Origin: Coraliomargarita sp965656715
GTDB lineage: Bacteria; Verrucomicrobiota; Verrucomicrobiia; Opitutales; Coraliomargaritaceae
Reading direction: 5' to 3'
Assembly (NCBI GenBank): GCA_965656715.1
Contig: CBFHLR010000012.1
Location: forward strand, 23,125-87,124
DNA length: 64,000 nt
A program made the translations under genes and the position numbers. The notes beneath the pieces are model-generated. The model was given only the letters and a program-made list of their open reading frames with translations, was not told the origin of the DNA and ran no database searches. Below, one piece after another: positions 61,457-64,000 of the stretch (within the stretch, counting starts at the first letter, position 1; every line of letters starts with the position of its first letter).

Positions 61457-62875
61457 GATGTGCGTGGCTATGAGGAGCATGACCCACGTGTGTTGAATGC
61501 CTTGAAGTCGGGGTATCCGCGTTTTGTTGTTCACGAGTATGTGCGGCGCTTGATCGAGTTCTATCTCGGGCGTGAAGATCTTGAGCATAAGAGCGTGGTC
61601 TTGGTCGATGGTCGTCGTGCTGCGGATGACCTGCTGGACGAGTTCGGTGGGGCGCTGTCAAAGCTTGAAGTCGATGCCGGTATCTATCTGGTTTATTGTG
61701 ATGAGTCGGATGCGGACTTGTCGAAGCGCTTGCGCAAGTATGTGCAACATGTCGGTTGTGGTGTCTATTCGCGACAGGCTGAGGATCTGTTGATTCGGCA
61801 TGGTCTGATGGAAATGGCCTTCAAGGAGGCGCATGAGTCAGGTAATGTCCTTGCTGGGGTTGAGGCAACGCTGGCGGAGCAGATTGGCTGTCGTGCGTCA
61901 GATGTGTTGCTCGCATCGTGTGGGATGAATGCCTTCTATGCGGGCTTTCGAGCGGTGCAGGAATTTCAGCAAACTCGTGGGCGGACTGCTTGGATTCAGC
62001 TGGGGTGGCTGTATTTGGATTCCGGGTGTGTGTTGAAGGAGTTTCTCGACGATGGCGAATCTTTGGAATACTCCTATGATGTCTTTGATGTGGATGCGAT
62101 CATTGCAAAGATCGAATCGTATGGAGAGTCGCTGGCTGCGGTTGTCGTTGAGTGTCCGTCGAATCCTTTGATCCGCGTCTGCGAGGTGCATCGTATTTCG
62201 GAAGCAGTGCGGAAGCAGGGGGGCGTCATGGTGATCGACCCGACGATTGCGTCGGTCTTCAATGTCGACGTGCTGCCTTGTGCAGATCTTCTGGTTACCA
62301 GTCTGACTAAGTATGCATCAATCGATGGGGATATTATGATCGGCGCGCTGGCTGTGAATCCGCAGTCCCCGTTTCATGGGGATCTGGTCGGGCGTGTGTC
62401 GCGCCACCATGTGCCTCCTTATACTCGCGACTTGCAGCGCCTAGCGTATGAGTTGAAGGAGGCGCCAGAGGTGGTGGCGAAGATGAATGCGAACGCGGCG
62501 AAGCTGTGTTGTTTTTTGAAGCGTCATCCTGCGGTCAAGAAAATCTACTGTGCTGGTTGCTCTGACCATATCGAAGAGGTGGCTCGGCGCGATGCGGCGG
62601 GAGGTGTGGTCATCTCGGTTGAATTGCATGGCGATATGGAGAAGTTCTACGATGCGGTTCAGGTGATGAAGGGGCCAAGCTTTGGCGCGCGGTTTACGAT
62701 TTTGTGTCCGTTTATGTATCTAGCGCATTATGATTTGGTCACCAGTTCGGAGGGGCGCGAGTTCTTGTCGAGTGTCGGGCTGGATCCTGAGCTAATTCGG
62801 ATATCAGTTGGTGCTGAGGAGTATGCTGAGATCGAGTTCGTCTTCGATGAGGCGCTAAATGTTTCAATGCCTTAA
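61457..62875 (+). CDS. cystathionine gamma-synthase-like PLP enzyme (5' end lost in gap)
   Basis: The visible 472 residues read from the gap (D-V-R-G-Y-E-E-H-D-P) without a native start; the true N-terminus is in the N run. The C-terminal 300 residues match Cys/Met-metabolism PLP enzymes: LLASCGMNAFYAGFRAVQ, VVVECPSNPLIRVCEV, VMVIDPTIASV and the PLP-lysine region VTSLTKYASIDGD. An extra N-terminal part (about 1-120) is found in related long cystathionine synthase-like proteins. The product is probably cystathionine or homocysteine; the substrate is not certain. Confidence 0.85.
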   Translation, partial: DVRGYEEHDPRVLNALKSGYPRFVVHEYVRRLIEFYLGREDLEHKSVVLVDGRRAADDLLDEFGGALSKLEVDAGIYLVYCDESDADLSKRLRKYVQHVGCGVYSRQAEDLLIRHGLMEMAFKEAHESGNVLAGVEATLAEQIGCRASDVLLASCGMNAFYAGFRAVQEFQQTRGRTAWIQLGWLYLDSGCVLKEFLDDGESLEYSYDVFDVDAIIAKIESYGESLAAVVVECPSNPLIRVCEVHRISEAVRKQGGVMVIDPTIASVFNVDVLPCADLLVTSLTKYASIDGDIMIGALAVNPQSPFHGDLVGRVSRHHVPPYTRDLQRLAYELKEAPEVVAKMNANAAKLCCFLKRHPAVKKIYCAGCSDHIEEVARRDAAGGVVISVELHGDMEKFYDAVQVMKGPSFGARFTILCPFMYLAHYDLVTSSEGREFLSSVGLDPELIRISVGAEEYAEIEFVFDEALNVSMP

Positions 62876-62900
62876 TTTGTATCCATAATCTGAATACGAT

Positions 62901-63356
62901 ATGATTCCAATCTCAGTTATACGTCATCCGAAAGAGCGCCGAAGTAAGTGTAGCCTGACTCCGCTTGAGGGGCGCGAGGATATTCAGTTCTTCCGCGCGC
63001 GTGAAGGTTGGACCTTTGATGTGACGGGTTTTACGATCCTTGGTCTGGATGCACCGGAGATGTCGGAGGCGGATGCTGGGCGTCCGTTGCTCCTCTTGGA
63101 TAGCACCTGGCGATTGTTGCCGCAATTGGAGGCTTGTCTCGTTGGGCAAGGGGTGCGTCGCACTTTGCCGGCTGTTCAGACTGCATATCCGCGTATTAGT
63201 AAGATCGCTGAGGACCCGATGGGTGGTTTGGCTTCGGTAGAGGCCTTGCATCTTGCGAGGCTCATGCTTGGTGAGCGTGATGATGCATTATTGGATGCGT
63301 ATTACTGGAAAGAGCCCTATTTGCGGAATTTGAGGGCTGCTGGACTACTGGATTAG
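62901..63356 (+). CDS. Tsr3/DTW-like (DUF367) protein
   Basis: This 151-residue protein starts ISVIRHPKERRSKCSLTPLE. It contains LLLLDSTWRLLPQLEACL and RRTLPAVQTAYPRISKI and ends YYWKEPYLRNLRAAGL. Order and words recall Tsr3 (the SPOUT-fold aminocarboxypropyl transferase of eukaryotic and archaeal small-subunit rRNA) and the related DTW/TapT family. The similarity is judged by eye only. It lies 604 bases before the 16S rRNA gene, a suggestive but unproven link to rRNA. Confidence 0.65.
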   Translation: MIPISVIRHPKERRSKCSLTPLEGREDIQFFRAREGWTFDVTGFTILGLDAPEMSEADAGRPLLLLDSTWRLLPQLEACLVGQGVRRTLPAVQTAYPRISKIAEDPMGGLASVEALHLARLMLGERDDALLDAYYWKEPYLRNLRAAGLLD

Positions 63357-63460
63357 TGGCCCTATTGGGCGGTAGCGCGCATTCTTATGCGTTTTTGCTG
63401 CTGTGTTATGCCTTGGTTTTCAGGTTGTTGCGACAATGTGAAAAACTTTCTTTGCGAAAC

Positions 63461-63859
<399 letters not shown>

Positions 63860-63953
63860 ATGCAAATTACATACTTAATGTAGTTTGCGCACTTTTACAA
63901 AAAAGTAGTTCATATAAAAATCCAGAATTAGGATTATTGAACTCCTGAATCTT

Positions 63954-64000
<47 letters not shown>

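Overview
The window looks like a piece of a draft chromosome from a marine Verrucomicrobiota bacterium, most likely class Opitutae (Puniceicoccales/Coraliomargarita-like). This placement is an inference. It rests on an exosortase-type EpsI protein together with a PEP-CTERM protein, FabV, a TonB system of the TtpC type, a GspA/GspB-like pair, a long protein built of W..xDP repeats, and the near absence of Shine-Dalgarno sequences before most start codons. A run of 100 N (61357-61456) marks a scaffold join. No phage, insertion sequence, CRISPR array or ordinary tRNA gene was seen.

Layout. 1-1.1 kb: accC/accB (fatty-acid synthesis). 1.5-7.6 kb: envelope cluster with EpsI, an O-antigen ligase-like TPR membrane protein, a FecR-like protein and a CHASE2 adenylate cyclase. 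7.6-12.2 kb: housekeeping genes (rhodanese, kdsB, RidA, trpB, trpG/pabA, nrdR). 12.6-18.9 kb: a secretion/uptake cluster with a TonB-dependent receptor, a large exported protein and a PEP-CTERM protein. 18.9-23.5 kb: a broken second O-antigen ligase-like gene facing three exported-protein genes. 23.9-24.5 kb: a mazEF-type toxin-antitoxin pair. 25.1-30.5 kb: a complete TonB2/TtpC-like energy-transduction operon. 30.8-37.6 kb: the RNase P RNA, fabV, phnA, a cyclophilin lipoprotein, a hybrid histidine kinase, a GIY-YIG protein and tmRNA. 37.7-44 kb: a pseudopilin, mdh, aroG and amt-glnK. 44-49.7 kb: the repeat protein, a GYF_2 membrane protein, the GspB/GspA pair and ftsB. 49.8-55 kb: a UDP-sugar pyrophosphorylase, a phosphohexomutase, transaldolase and a DUF423 protein. 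55.2-61.3 kb: a BamE-like protein, a beta-barrel protein, an FKBP isomerase, an rRNA methyltransferase-like protein, tdk, an ACT protein and a LysM amidase. 61.5-64 kb: a gap-truncated cystathionine-gamma-synthase-like gene, a Tsr3/DUF367-like protein, then a long promoter region and the first bases of a 16S rRNA gene.

Working together. The TonB/ExbB/ExbD operon could energise the TonB-dependent receptor. EpsI and the PEP-CTERM protein imply exosortase sorting coupled to exopolysaccharide, which the ligase-like, FecR-like and CHASE2-cyclase genes may make or sense. amt-glnK sits behind a convincing sigma-54 promoter, and nrdR behind NrdR boxes.

The most unusual content lies between genes. 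(i) A GC-rich TAGGGGCG/CGCCC hairpin family flanks rnpB, is inserted in frame in a DUF423 gene and supplies a stop codon to another gene. (ii) A 16-nt-period GTGGGAAAGT repeat sits directly before start codons in the tonB operon and elsewhere. (iii) Two further families of word-like degenerate repeats occur. (iv) Three promoter-plus-boxA-like modules lie about 138 bp apart ahead of the 16S gene.
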